Assembly: GCA_019218365.1 (NCBI GenBank)
Contig: JAHUUJ010000006.1
Coordinates: 32,930-96,929 of the forward strand
Length of the DNA stretch: 64,000 nt
Direction: 5' to 3'
Source: Actinomycetaceae bacterium TAE3-ERU4
GTDB lineage: Bacteria; Actinomycetota; Actinomycetes; Actinomycetales; Actinomycetaceae
Of the stretch, positions 19,266-29,352 are shown in pieces. The notes under the pieces were generated by a model, which saw only the letters and a list, made by a program, of their open reading frames with translations, ran no database searches and was not told the DNA's origin. Position 1 is the stretch's first letter; each line of letters starts with the position of its first letter. The position numbers were made by a program, and so were the translations under genes.

Positions 19266-22200
19266 AGTCTTCTGCTTGCCTACGCAAAAGGATACTTAAA
19301 AGGGGAATTCCTAATCCTAGTAGGAGAGACATCCACAGTAGGGGAAGGTGCCAGTCGCGTTCTGGCGCACTGGGGGTCTTAACCTGTGTAGTAATTGGGT
19401 TGGCGAGGGCAGAAGCGGTTTCTTTTGCCTTTTCTTCACTGTAGGTGGGAATCTTTTGCGCCCCGTCAGCAAGCTCGCTTGAGAGTTTGCCAGCACCTTC
19501 AGAAAGCTGCTTTTGTCCGTTTTCTAGCTGGTTTATCCCGTTCGCAAGTTGGTTGGCACCATCTGTTAGTTGGTTTTGTCCTTCTTTAGCTCGTAGCAGC
19601 CCACCGGCTAGCTGGCGGTTACCGTCAGCTAGGGACTGAGCGCCTGCTGTCAGACGGTTTGTCCCATCTGCAAGTTTATTAGCGCCCTCGGAAAGTCGTT
19701 TTGTCCCGTCTGCGAGAGAATTTGCTCCGGACTTGAGTTGGGGTAGCTGGTTACTTCCTGCTTGGAGTTTTTCTGACATTTGGTTTAGTCCGCCGGCCAA
19801 CTGGTTTGCTCCAGGGGTGAGTTTGTCTAAACCTTGAGCGAGTTGGTTGGCTCCGGGGGAAAGCTGGTTAAGCCCACCGGCGAGTTGGTTGGCTCCGGGA
19901 GCTACTTGACTTAGTCCGGCGGCGAGTTGGTTGGCGCCGGTGTGGGATTTTTTGAGGCCTTCGTCAAGTTGGTTGGCACCTTGTTGGAGTTGTCCGAGTC
20001 CGTTGGTTAGTTGTTTTGCCCCTTCGTGGGAGGAGGTGATTCCTCCGGCGAGTTGGGCTGAGCCTGCTTGGAGTTGTCCGAGTCCTCCGGCAAGCTGTTT
20101 AGAGCCGGGAACAAGCTGTTTTAGTCCCTCGGAAAGTTGGGTATTTCCCTGTGCAAGTTGAGAAATTCCAGAGAGTATCCGCGAGGTGTTTTCTTTTAGC
20201 TGTCCGGCTTGTGAACGCTGACTGATTATTCCTAGCGTAAGGCAAGTGCGAGTGTTTTCACCCTGAGCTTTACAGGCTTCTGCTAGCTGGTCGATGCTTT
20301 GAATGTATTGTTCTAATCCAGGTTTTAGGGCATCTGCGCCAGCTCCGAGTTGGGCGGAACTTTGTGCGAGTTTGTCAGCTCCATCACTGGATTTTTCTAG
20401 TCCGGCGGCGAGTTGGTTGGCGCCGGTGTGGGACTTTTTGAGTCCTTCGTCAAGTTGGTTGGCACCTTGTTGGAGTTGTCCGAGTCCGTTGGTTAGTTGT
20501 TTTGCCCCTTCGTGGGAGGAGGTGATTCCTCCGGCGAGTTGGGCTGAGCCTGCTTGGAGTTGTCCGAGTCCTCCGGCAAGCTGTTTAGAGCCGGGAAGAA
20601 GCTGTTCAAGCGCGCGCGCTAGTTGTTGCGCACCAAGTTGAATTTTTTGTACTCCTTGCGCTAGTTGTTTCGCGCCAGGAGTTACTTGGTTTAATCCTCC
20701 GGCGAGTTGCTGGGCTCCGGGAGTGATTTGATTTTGGAGAGCCGAGCTGGTTTGGGTGATACCGTCTACGAGTTGGTTTATGCCGTCGCGTAGAGCCGGG
20801 GTGGAAGAGGCTAGCTGATTAATTCCTCCGGCGAGTTGGTTAGCTCCGCCCGATAGCTGTTTGGAACCGTTGGCTAGTTCGTTTGAGCCGTTGGCGGCGG
20901 CCTGGGCTCCGTCGGTTAGCCTGTCTAGTCCGTTTGAAAGTTCTCCGGCTCCATTAGCTAGTTTTTCTGCTCCGTTACCGAGTTTTTGGGTTCCGTTTTG
21001 AGCCTGGTTAATTCCGTCCTGTAGTTTTTCCGCTCCCGTTGCGGCAGCTTTTAGTCCGTTGGCCAGTTTGCCGGTTTCACTAAAGGTTGCATTGAGGAAA
21101 TTAGCGGTGAGGTTTGAGCCGATTCGGTATGTAGCTGAATTGACGATGTTTTGTACTTCGAGAACGGTTTTTCCCGATGTTTTGGGCGCTGAATCAATCT
21201 TTACTTGGGCGCCGTAGGCCTCGGTACGTAGAGTCTTAGCTAGCGTCTGTGAGAAGTTTTTCGGGATAACTACCCCAAGGTCGTATTTACCGTTTTCCAG
21301 TCCCTTTTTCATGGTGTCGAGAGTGACGATTTGCCAGTTAATACGGTTGTCTAGGGGCTGTGTCGAGTTAGCTGTCAGCCCCGCTTTTTCTAGGTTTTTG
21401 GCCGCTAGTTCCGGTTCTGTCAGTTGAGCGCTGAGCATTCTTCCGGCTGGGAGAAGTTGGCCGTTTCCGGTGTCGTAGGGTTCATCCTCGTTAACCAGTG
21501 CGACGGTAGGAGGGGTATTCCCGGGGTGGAAATAGACCCAAGCTCCCCAGATTCCTATCCCCAAAAGTACAGGTGCAAGGAAGGAAGCCGCGATAAGTGT
21601 GTATCCCCGACGGTGGGAGCTACGTTTGGGGAATGCCCAGGCATGTTTTCCTAATAGACGCATTATTGCTGGGATTAGGGTCATGCGTACGACGAAAGCA
21701 TCGAATGCGATTCCTACGGTCAGAGCAATGGCGATTGGTCGTACTTCAGCTGAAGCATGAGGGATGAAGGCGGCGAATACACCGGTCATGATAAGGGCTG
21801 CCGCGGCCACTACTTTTCCGGAACCAGTGAATGCCTCGGTGATTGTTTCCGGTGTAGTTTTCCCCTGTAGGTGTGCTTCACGGATACGCGAAACGATGAA
21901 TACCTGGTAGTCCATGGCGAGGCCGAAAAGTACACCCATGACGAGAATCGGCATGAAGGTAATTACCGGACCGACTTTGGGAATTTGGAATAGGGTGGCT
22001 CCCCAACCCCATCCGTAGATTGCGCCGATAGCGCCGAAGGCTACTCCGAGTGAAGCTAGGTATCCCAGGGCGGCAATTAGGGGAACCCAGAAGGAACGGA
22101 AGAGAATTGTTAGGAGGATGATGCACAGGATAACTACGATTGCGCCAAAGGGGATGAGGGCATCATCGAGCTGGTTGGAAACGTCAATGGCAACGGCGGT

Positions 22201-23700
22201 GATTCCTGTGACCATTAGGTTCTGGACACCGCTTTCGGCAGTTAGCTGAGCTCGGTGTTCGCGCAGGTCTTTAACGAGTTGAGTCGTGCGTGGGTCTGCT
22301 TGCCCATAGCTGGGGATGATGCGTACGAAGGCGATGGAGGCCTTGGGGTCGGGGGTGGCGAGGGCGATTTCTTTGACCCCTGGGTATTTTTTAATTGCGT
22401 CTCCGAGTGCGCGGGCATCTTCCAAGGGAGTGGTGGAGGAGATGAGTGAACCGATTACCGCAATAGTGGTGTTGTGTCCTTCGCCGTATTCGCGGGTTAT
22501 GAGGTCGTATGTCTGGCGTGCTTCGCTGTCTGGCCGGTCGTGCCCGGCATCGGGCAGAGCCAATCGCATGGCACTTGCGGGAATTGTTAGCAAGATTGCT
22601 GCTAGGAGGGTGATTAGTACGCACCAGAGGGGGTGAGCATTGATAACTCCGGCCCATTTACGGGCGAGGGGGTGGGGAAGTTTGGCGGTTTTGGGAGTCT
22701 TGGGAGTCAGACGTTGTCCGAGTAGGGTAGCGATAGCGGGAATTAGGGTAAGTACCGCAAGCATGGCAATAAAAACGGTGAGTGCTGATACTACCCCCAT
22801 CATGGTAAGGAAGTAGATACCTACAACGAACATTCCCAGCAGGGCAATAATGACCGTTAGGGCGGCGAAGATGATTGATTTTCCGGAGGTGGTGGCAGCT
22901 TCTTCGATTGCTTTTTGAAGGGAATGTCCCTGTCCGAGATGTTCCCGGATTCGGGATAGCAGAAGGAGAGAGTAGTCGATGCCCACAGATAATCCGAGCA
23001 TTACGGCCAGTGTGGGGGCCGTTGAAGAAATGTCGGCAATCCAGGTGCCTAGCCCAATGAGCGCCCCGGAAAAACCTACTGCAATCAAGGCTGTGAGGAT
23101 AGGCAAAGTAGCGGCTACGAAGGAGTTGAGTGTTGCGAGGAGGATAATTAGAGCGAGGAGGATACCCAATCCTTCAACCCAGCTAATACCCACGTTGTAG
23201 TCCTTGGCAAGAAGGTTAGAAAGGTGAACTGTGGATCCCGGAACTTCTTGTGCGAGGGCTTTTTGGAGGGGCCTGATTTCCTTCCCAACTTGTACTCCGG
23301 CGCTGAAATCATCTACCTGGATATCTGCCAGTGCGTAGTGTTTGCTTTCGCTAATTGCGTTTTTTGTTTCGTAGGGGTCAGCGACGTAGCGAACGTGCTT
23401 GAGCGTACGGATTTTATCGAGGAATTCGGTGACGGATTTTTTAGTATTAGCCGCGGTAATGTCAGGGCCGGCTTGGATAAGAATTTGTCCGCTTCCGCCG
23501 GAGGCTTGGGGGAGCTGTTGGGTAAGTATTTCAAGTCCCGTAATTGACTCTGATCCGTCGATGGTGAAATCGTCATTCAGTTTTGTTCCCAAGCTGAGGA
23601 CACTGGAGACTAGAAGTATCAGCAGAGCAATCCAAGAAGCAATTATCGTTTTAGGAAAACGATTTCCTAGACGGGCTGTTTTCTTGAGCAAATTATCCAT
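19264..23700 (-). CDS. MMPL-family exporter fused to YhgE/Pip-like repeat region
   Basis: 1478 residues, far longer than a typical MMPL protein (700-1000). Residues 1-700 form two RND/MMPL halves, each with the proton-relay Asp-Tyr: GLSVGIDYSLLLLSRIREH and GLAMDYQVFIVSRIREAH. A further membrane helix near 715-740 starts a YhgE/Pip-like extracytoplasmic domain. Then come about 500 residues of repeats of the type GANQLAGGLNQLSP, with 14-residue period (two heptads, coiled coil), and a last membrane helix with basic tail. Function: export of lipid or another hydrophobic substrate is inferred. A 199-bp segment within the repeats is duplicated almost exactly. Confidence 0.88.
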   Translation of the reverse strand: MDNLLKKTARLGNRFPKTIIASWIALLILLVSSVLSLGTKLNDDFTIDGSESITGLEILTQQLPQASGGSGQILIQAGPDITAANTKKSVTEFLDKIRTLKHVRYVADPYETKNAISESKHYALADIQVDDFSAGVQVGKEIRPLQKALAQEVPGSTVHLSNLLAKDYNVGISWVEGLGILLALIILLATLNSFVAATLPILTALIAVGFSGALIGLGTWIADISSTAPTLAVMLGLSVGIDYSLLLLSRIREHLGQGHSLQKAIEEAATTSGKSIIFAALTVIIALLGMFVVGIYFLTMMGVVSALTVFIAMLAVLTLIPAIATLLGQRLTPKTPKTAKLPHPLARKWAGVINAHPLWCVLITLLAAILLTIPASAMRLALPDAGHDRPDSEARQTYDLITREYGEGHNTTIAVIGSLISSTTPLEDARALGDAIKKYPGVKEIALATPDPKASIAFVRIIPSYGQADPRTTQLVKDLREHRAQLTAESGVQNLMVTGITAVAIDVSNQLDDALIPFGAIVVILCIILLTILFRSFWVPLIAALGYLASLGVAFGAIGAIYGWGWGATLFQIPKVGPVITFMPILVMGVLFGLAMDYQVFIVSRIREAHLQGKTTPETITEAFTGSGKVVAAAALIMTGVFAAFIPHASAEVRPIAIALTVGIAFDAFVVRMTLIPAIMRLLGKHAWAFPKRSSHRRGYTLIAASFLAPVLLGIGIWGAWVYFHPGNTPPTVALVNEDEPYDTGNGQLLPAGRMLSAQLTEPELAAKNLEKAGLTANSTQPLDNRINWQIVTLDTMKKGLENGKYDLGVVIPKNFSQTLAKTLRTEAYGAQVKIDSAPKTSGKTVLEVQNIVNSATYRIGSNLTANFLNATFSETGKLANGLKAAATGAEKLQDGINQAQNGTQKLGNGAEKLANGAGELSNGLDRLTDGAQAAANGSNELANGSKQLSGGANQLAGGINQLASSTPALRDGINQLVDGITQTSSALQNQITPGAQQLAGGLNQVTPGAKQLAQGVQKIQLGAQQLARALEQLLPGSKQLAGGLGQLQAGSAQLAGGITSSHEGAKQLTNGLGQLQQGANQLDEGLKKSHTGANQLAAGLEKSSDGADKLAQSSAQLGAGADALKPGLEQYIQSIDQLAEACKAQGENTRTCLTLGIISQRSQAGQLKENTSRILSGISQLAQGNTQLSEGLKQLVPGSKQLAGGLGQLQAGSAQLAGGITSSHEGAKQLTNGLGQLQQGANQLDEGLKKSHTGANQLAAGLSQVAPGANQLAGGLNQLSPGANQLAQGLDKLTPGANQLAGGLNQMSEKLQAGSNQLPQLKSGANSLADGTKRLSEGANKLADGTNRLTAGAQSLADGNRQLAGGLLRAKEGQNQLTDGANQLANGINQLENGQKQLSEGAGKLSSELADGAQKIPTYSEEKAKETASALANPITTQVKTPSAPERDWHLPLLWMSLLLGLGIPLLSILLRRQAED
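19912..20110 (-). repeat. Direct repeat copy 1 inside MMPL/YhgE gene
   Basis: This 199-bp stretch recurs at 20398-20596, exactly 486 bases (162 codons) away, with only about two base differences that I could find. The encoded stretch includes GGLGQLQAGSAQLAGGI and GLKKSHTGANQLAAGL. Near identity at DNA level, beyond the protein-level repeats, points to recent duplication or gene conversion. Confidence 0.9.
20398..20596 (-). repeat. Direct repeat copy 2 inside MMPL/YhgE gene
   Basis: Second copy of the 199-bp segment at 19912-20110, in the same orientation and reading frame. The unit spacing of 162 codons keeps the coiled-coil register, so recombination between copies would lengthen or shorten the stalk in frame. 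Confidence 0.9.
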
Positions 23701-23863
23701 CGCACTCTCCCTGATTTATCCGGTATCTGAATCTTAAAGGAAATGTGTGCTTTTTGTAAGATATCCAACGTTATTGGGGAATCTTTCGCAATCTAAAAGA
23801 AATATCTCTAGGCGACTAGCGAACACGGGACTTAGGGGTATGACGGTGGCCACTGATTTGCCC

Positions 23864-25261
<1,398 letters not shown>

Positions 25262-25296
25262 GTTCTAGCGCTGTTTAGCGCGTGAATCTTATTTGG

Positions 25297-25335
25297 TTGG
25301 GCGGTGCCTCTTAAAGGGGTGCCGCCCAATCTTTT
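25297..25335 (+). terminator. Terminator after eno
   Basis: TTGGGCGG (25297-25304) pairs with CCGCCCAA (25322-25329), with further inner pairing of GGTGCC-type bases, followed by TCTTTTCTTCT. A good intrinsic terminator 35 bases after the eno stop. Confidence 0.8.
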
Positions 25336-25388
25336 CTTCTCCGCGCGGCAGGTCGCATTTTTGCGTCTAATGGGTCAAAATCGAAGTT

Positions 25389-25970
25389 ATGACAGATAAG
25401 CGTAGCGGGAGGCGTCCCTTTGGGACCGGTAGAGCCAAGCAAGAGCCTAAGGGCGCGCGCCCAGTTTTACGCCCCAGCGTTTCACGAACAAAACGAACTT
25501 TAACGCAGTCTGGCGCTGTGCCTGATTCCGTTCGTTTCACCAATGGTGAGCTGTCATATAGGGTGTTGGCTCTATTACTTTTAATTGTGGTTTTTGGCTC
25601 TTTTCTTGCCTCTCCGATTAAGCAGTTGCTTGATCAGGAACAGGCTAATCGTCGGACTATGGCACAAATTGAAGCAGAGAAGAAGCGTCAACAAGACCTT
25701 AAAGAGCGATTAGCCCGGTGGGATGATCCTGATTATGTGGCTGCACAAGCTCGTGAACGTCTTGGATATCTAAAGCCGGGGCAGACCCAGTACGTGATTG
25801 TTGATCCGGAAGCTAAGTTTATTAAGCCATCGGAGACCTCACCGGCTTTGGAAGGGCCTCGTCGCCCTTGGTTTATGGTGATGAATGATTCTTTGGCAGC
25901 GGCCGGGTCGGTCCCGGCTCTGAAAGTCCCTTTTGAACCGGTGAAATCACCGGAGGGACACGGTAAATAG
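25389..25970 (+). CDS. FtsB/DivIC-like septum formation protein
   Basis: 193 residues. A basic cytoplasmic N-terminus of about 55 residues is followed by one membrane helix (LALLLLIVVFGSFLASPI, about 59-76), a coiled coil with QANRRTMAQIEAEKKRQQDL, and the family motif WDDPDYVAAQARERLGYLKPGQ. Such proteins form the FtsQLB-type divisome subcomplex. The position between eno and DUF501/ppx is the standard actinobacterial context. Confidence 0.9.
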   Translation: MTDKRSGRRPFGTGRAKQEPKGARPVLRPSVSRTKRTLTQSGAVPDSVRFTNGELSYRVLALLLLIVVFGSFLASPIKQLLDQEQANRRTMAQIEAEKKRQQDLKERLARWDDPDYVAAQARERLGYLKPGQTQYVIVDPEAKFIKPSETSPALEGPRRPWFMVMNDSLAAAGSVPALKVPFEPVKSPEGHGK

Positions 25971-26021
25971 ACCAATTTGACAGTCGAGGTGGCTCGGCAT
26001 TTTATTTAGAGGAGTATAAAA

Positions 26022-26534
26022 GTGAGTGTTTCTGACCATGATATTGAAACTTTAGAGTTTCAATTAGGGCGAGTCCCGCGGGGGGTAATTGATATTGCGG
26101 CCCGTGATGATGCGGGAGTTCCGCTGGTCGTCGCAACCGCCCCTCGTTTGGAAGATGGCACTCCTTTTCCCACTACTTTTTATCTCACTCACCCAAGTGT
26201 AGTGAAGGGGTGCTCAACTTTGGAAGCTGAGCACCTGATGGAAGAAATGCAATCTTCTTTGCAGACGGATGAGGAATTAGCGCAGGCTTATCAAAAAGCT
26301 CACGAGGCTTACATTGCGGCTCGTGAGGATCTTGGGCAGGTGCCGGAAATATCCGGTGTTTCTGCTGGGGGAATGCCTACGCGGGTTAAATGTTTGCACG
26401 CTTTGGTAGGGCATTCTTTAGCGGCTGGTCCGGGGGTTAATCCCATCGGGGACTGGGCATTGCGTCTTTTGCATGAGCGCGGGCTATGGTCTTTACCCGC
26501 TAGTTTTTCTTCGCTGGTGGAGGGCTCTAAATGA
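26022..26534 (+). CDS. DUF501-family protein
   Basis: 170 residues, GTG start at 26022 with GGAG upstream. The region QLGRVPRGVIDIAARD, the TFYLTHPSV segment and the Cys-containing TRVKCLHALVGHSLA plus NPIGDWAL are typical of DUF501, an actinobacterial family of unknown function. It overlaps the ppx/gppA start by four bases, a conserved pairing that suggests a related role, so far undefined. Confidence 0.9.
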   Translation: MSVSDHDIETLEFQLGRVPRGVIDIAARDDAGVPLVVATAPRLEDGTPFPTTFYLTHPSVVKGCSTLEAEHLMEEMQSSLQTDEELAQAYQKAHEAYIAAREDLGQVPEISGVSAGGMPTRVKCLHALVGHSLAAGPGVNPIGDWALRLLHERGLWSLPASFSSLVEGSK

Positions 26535-27463
26535 CTACTCGTGTAGCTGGAATAGATTGTGGAACTAACTCTATTCGTTTGCTGATTGCTGATAGATACG
26601 AGGATGGTCACCTGGAAGATATAGTCCGTGAGATGCGGATTGTTCGCCTGGGTGAAGATGTTGATAAGACCGGGCGCTTGGCTTCGCAGGCTTTGGAACG
26701 AACTTTTGCGGCACTAGATGAGTATGCGCATTTGATTCGTTCTCACGGGGTTGAAAAGGTCATGTTTGTGGCTACCAGCGCCTCTCGTGATGCTGAAAAC
26801 TCGGCTGAATTCGTTGCCGGTGTCGAATCTCGCTTGGGAATTAAACCCGAGGTGATTGCCGGTACTCGTGAGGCTGAGCTTTCTTTCCGAGGGGCAACTA
26901 GCGCACTTAAGCCCTCGTCTCTTAAACCGGTTTTAGTAGTTGATATCGGGGGTGGTTCAACCGAGTTTGCCTTGGGAACAGATGATTTATCCGCTTCCAT
27001 TTCGGTGGATATGGGGTGCGTGCGTCTCACCGAGCGTTTCTTAAAAGAAGGCAAACGTGAAGATGCGGAACTATTTATTGACGAGCTCTTAGATAGGGCT
27101 GACGAGGTAGTTAATTTTTCCCAGGTAGCTACCTTGGTTGGTTTAGCAGGTTCGGTGACGACTATCACCGCACATGCTTTGGGGCTGGATGAGTATGATC
27201 CTGAGAGAATTAACGGTGCTTCGTTAACCTTGGAGCAGGTAGATAATTCCTGCGCGGCTTTGTTCTACGCTTCTGCTTCCGAGAAGGAAAAGATGAGCTT
27301 TATGCATCCGGGACGTCGCGATGTGATTGCGGCCGGCGCTTTAATTTGGTCAAAAATCATCAATCGCGTTGATTCTGAGGTAGCCCGTGCCGGTGGTCGC
27401 TTGGGTGAAATTATTACTTCCGAACACGATATTCTCGACGGTATTGCTCTGGCCGCTAAATAG
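26531..27463 (+). CDS. Ppx/GppA-family exopolyphosphatase
   Basis: 310 residues, the short two-domain form. The ASKHA phosphate motifs are present: AGIDCGTNSIRLLIAD, the catalytic Glu in GTREAELSFRGA, and the second loop VVDIGGGSTEFALG. Removes terminal phosphate from polyphosphate or pppGpp; which substrate is preferred cannot be told. ATGA overlap with the DUF501 gene. Confidence 0.93.
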   Translation: MTTRVAGIDCGTNSIRLLIADRYEDGHLEDIVREMRIVRLGEDVDKTGRLASQALERTFAALDEYAHLIRSHGVEKVMFVATSASRDAENSAEFVAGVESRLGIKPEVIAGTREAELSFRGATSALKPSSLKPVLVVDIGGGSTEFALGTDDLSASISVDMGCVRLTERFLKEGKREDAELFIDELLDRADEVVNFSQVATLVGLAGSVTTITAHALGLDEYDPERINGASLTLEQVDNSCAALFYASASEKEKMSFMHPGRRDVIAAGALIWSKIINRVDSEVARAGGRLGEIITSEHDILDGIALAAK

Positions 27464-27477
27464 AGAAACTCTTTAAT

Positions 27478-27515
27478 AGTTTGGGGTTCCCGCCGAAAAG
27501 CGGGAACCCCAAACT
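27478..27515. terminator. Bidirectional terminator, ppx / nhaA
   Basis: A perfect 16-bp stem (27478-27493 with 27500-27515) around the six-base loop CGAAAA. It separates convergent genes. The T-tail is weak on both sides, but stem strength and position support terminator use. Confidence 0.8.
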
Positions 27516-27531
27516 ATTGCAATAAATGTTT

Positions 27532-28899
27532 TTAGTGTCGAATCTGTTTGCTCGCACGACGGGCAAGGAGCCAAGACCCCAATCCCGCACTGAGTACCGT
27601 ACCTACCAGAACTGCAAGTTTGCCGTGCTCTGTGTGCAAGGAACCTTCGGGGAAGGCAAGTCCTGCCACGAGCAGGGCAACGGTAAATCCGATACCGCAA
27701 AGAATGGAAATTGGGAGGATATCGCGCAAATCAACCCCATTGCCCAGGTGAAGTCGGGTGAAGCGGGTCAGGATAAGAACTGAGCCAAATACACCGATGA
27801 ACTTACCTATGGGCATACCGATGATAATACCCATGGTTACCGGGTCAGTAAGCGTGCTGAGGAAGCCATCTGAATCGACAATGTTTACCCCAGCGGAGAA
27901 GAAAGCAAATAGAGGAAGTGCAATTCCCGCAGAGAGCGGCTGGAGACGGTGAACAAAACGGTGTGTCATCTGTTCTTCGCGGGGGCGACGGATAGCGGGA
28001 ACTGATAGTCCCATAAGTACACCGGCGATTGTCGCGTGTACTCCCGAGGCGTGCATAAATGCCCAGGCAGAAATTGCCAGGGGCAGGAGAATCCACCAGT
28101 AGGTAATGCGCTTATTAACCAGCAGGGCAAAAATACCAATTATTGCCAAGGAGCATAGGAGCGCGACAAAATCTAGGTGTGAAGTGTAGAAAGTCGCAAT
28201 AACGATAATTGCGAGAAGGTCATCTACTACCGCCAGGGTCAGTAGGAAGGTACGGGCAGCCGGGGGAAGACCTCGTCCAAAAATACCGAGAATCGCGACT
28301 GCAAAAGCGATGTCGGTGGCGGTAGGAATAGCCCAGCCGTGGAAAGCCGGATCTGCGGAGCCAAACTGAATAATGACGTAGAGGAGAGCCGGACCTATCA
28401 TTCCGAAAACTGCCGCCAGCATCGGGAGTGCTGCTTCACGGATATCACGCAGGGAACCGGTGACAAACTCTGTCTTTAGCTCTAGTCCGACGATAAAGAA
28501 GAATAGCGTCAGTAGTCCATCTCCGGCCCAGTGAGAAATCGACAAATGCAGGTGCAAGGATTCGGGGCCGATGTGGTACTGGGAAATATTCTCGTAAATA
28601 TTGCGGAATGGTGAGTTCGCAACAATTAGCGCGATGGCCGCGGAAATCATAAGAAGGATTCCCGCTTTAGTTTCGTCGCGGAGTCCGTGAGGGATGGAGG
28701 TTATCACTCGTGTGAGCGACTGGAACCAGGTTTCTTGACTAGAGTGAGCAGAAAAATAAATATGCCGCTTAGAACTTTGCAAGCGGTGCGGGCGCATCAT
28801 TCCCCGCAGGGCGGGATCGTTATATCGCGAACTACGGCGAATACCGGACTGCTTGTAGGGGATCGTCTTCTTCTGTTTACTGTAGCTTCTCAAAATCAA
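27532..28899 (-). CDS. nhaA: Na+/H+ antiporter NhaA
   Basis: Up to 455 residues, about 12 membrane helices. Diagnostic segments are the ion-binding AVVDDLLAIIVIA with tandem Asp, and PTATDIAFAVAILGIFG. Expels sodium in exchange for protons. The listed start is TTG 28899; the first 75 residues are basic and not typical of the family, so translation may begin at the ATG pair near 28798 or later. The core beginning SIPHGLRDETKAGILLM is certain. Confidence 0.93.
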   Translation of the reverse strand: MILRSYSKQKKTIPYKQSGIRRSSRYNDPALRGMMRPHRLQSSKRHIYFSAHSSQETWFQSLTRVITSIPHGLRDETKAGILLMISAAIALIVANSPFRNIYENISQYHIGPESLHLHLSISHWAGDGLLTLFFFIVGLELKTEFVTGSLRDIREAALPMLAAVFGMIGPALLYVIIQFGSADPAFHGWAIPTATDIAFAVAILGIFGRGLPPAARTFLLTLAVVDDLLAIIVIATFYTSHLDFVALLCSLAIIGIFALLVNKRITYWWILLPLAISAWAFMHASGVHATIAGVLMGLSVPAIRRPREEQMTHRFVHRLQPLSAGIALPLFAFFSAGVNIVDSDGFLSTLTDPVTMGIIIGMPIGKFIGVFGSVLILTRFTRLHLGNGVDLRDILPISILCGIGFTVALLVAGLAFPEGSLHTEHGKLAVLVGTVLSAGLGSWLLARRASKQIRH

Positions 28900-29025
28900 C
28901 CCTTAATGTCATCAATCTGTCCCACTATTCTACTAAAACAACAGTGACGAATAAAATTAATCTATTCTTTCGTGGCCAATAACTCGCTTATGGTTTATCA
29001 TTGAGCACTGGATGATTTTACATCT

Positions 29026-29099
29026 GCCCCCATAGCCCAATTGGCAGAGGCAATCGACTTAAAATCGATGTGTTGCGGGTTCGAGTCCCGCTGGGGGTA
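29026..29099 (+). tRNA. tRNA-Leu (anticodon UAA), short variable loop
   Basis: A complete cloverleaf of 74 nt: acceptor GCCCCCA/TGGGGGT with a G-U first pair, three-pair D stem, anticodon stem ATCGA/TCGAT with loop CTTAAAA (anticodon UAA at 29060-29062), variable loop GTGTT, T arm GCGGG TTCGAGT CCCGC, discriminator A. CCA is not encoded. UAA reads leucine UUA codons, yet bacterial tRNA-Leu normally has a long variable arm (about 85 nt or more). The gene is certain; its amino-acid identity is less so. Confidence 0.88.
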
Positions 29100-29352
29100 C
29101 AAATACTTTCAGGATTGAACATTTGTGCTTTCAGGTACAATTTTTTTACTTGCTTTACAGACAAATCACTTTTCTTTTCCCTCTTAAGATGTGTGATTTT
29201 GCTTACCATGTCCTTTTTCTTGTGAAAAATTTTTTTAGTGATTATTTACATTTCTAAACTGCTTTGTCTAAGCTCTAAGCAGACCCATAAGCCCCTAAAA
29301 CTAGAATGCTCATGAGATAATTAAGGCAATATAGTTTCGAAGAGGAGTTCAA

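Noticed and set aside
19395..20641. Plus-strand open frames opposite the MMPL gene, rich in Ser/Pro/Trp
   Set aside because: They mirror the repetitive coiled-coil codons of the true minus-strand gene and have no independent start signals.
29018..29209. 63-codon minus-strand frame over the tRNA
   Set aside because: A shadow of the tRNA gene (typical GTRTRNTSILSR translation), not a protein gene.
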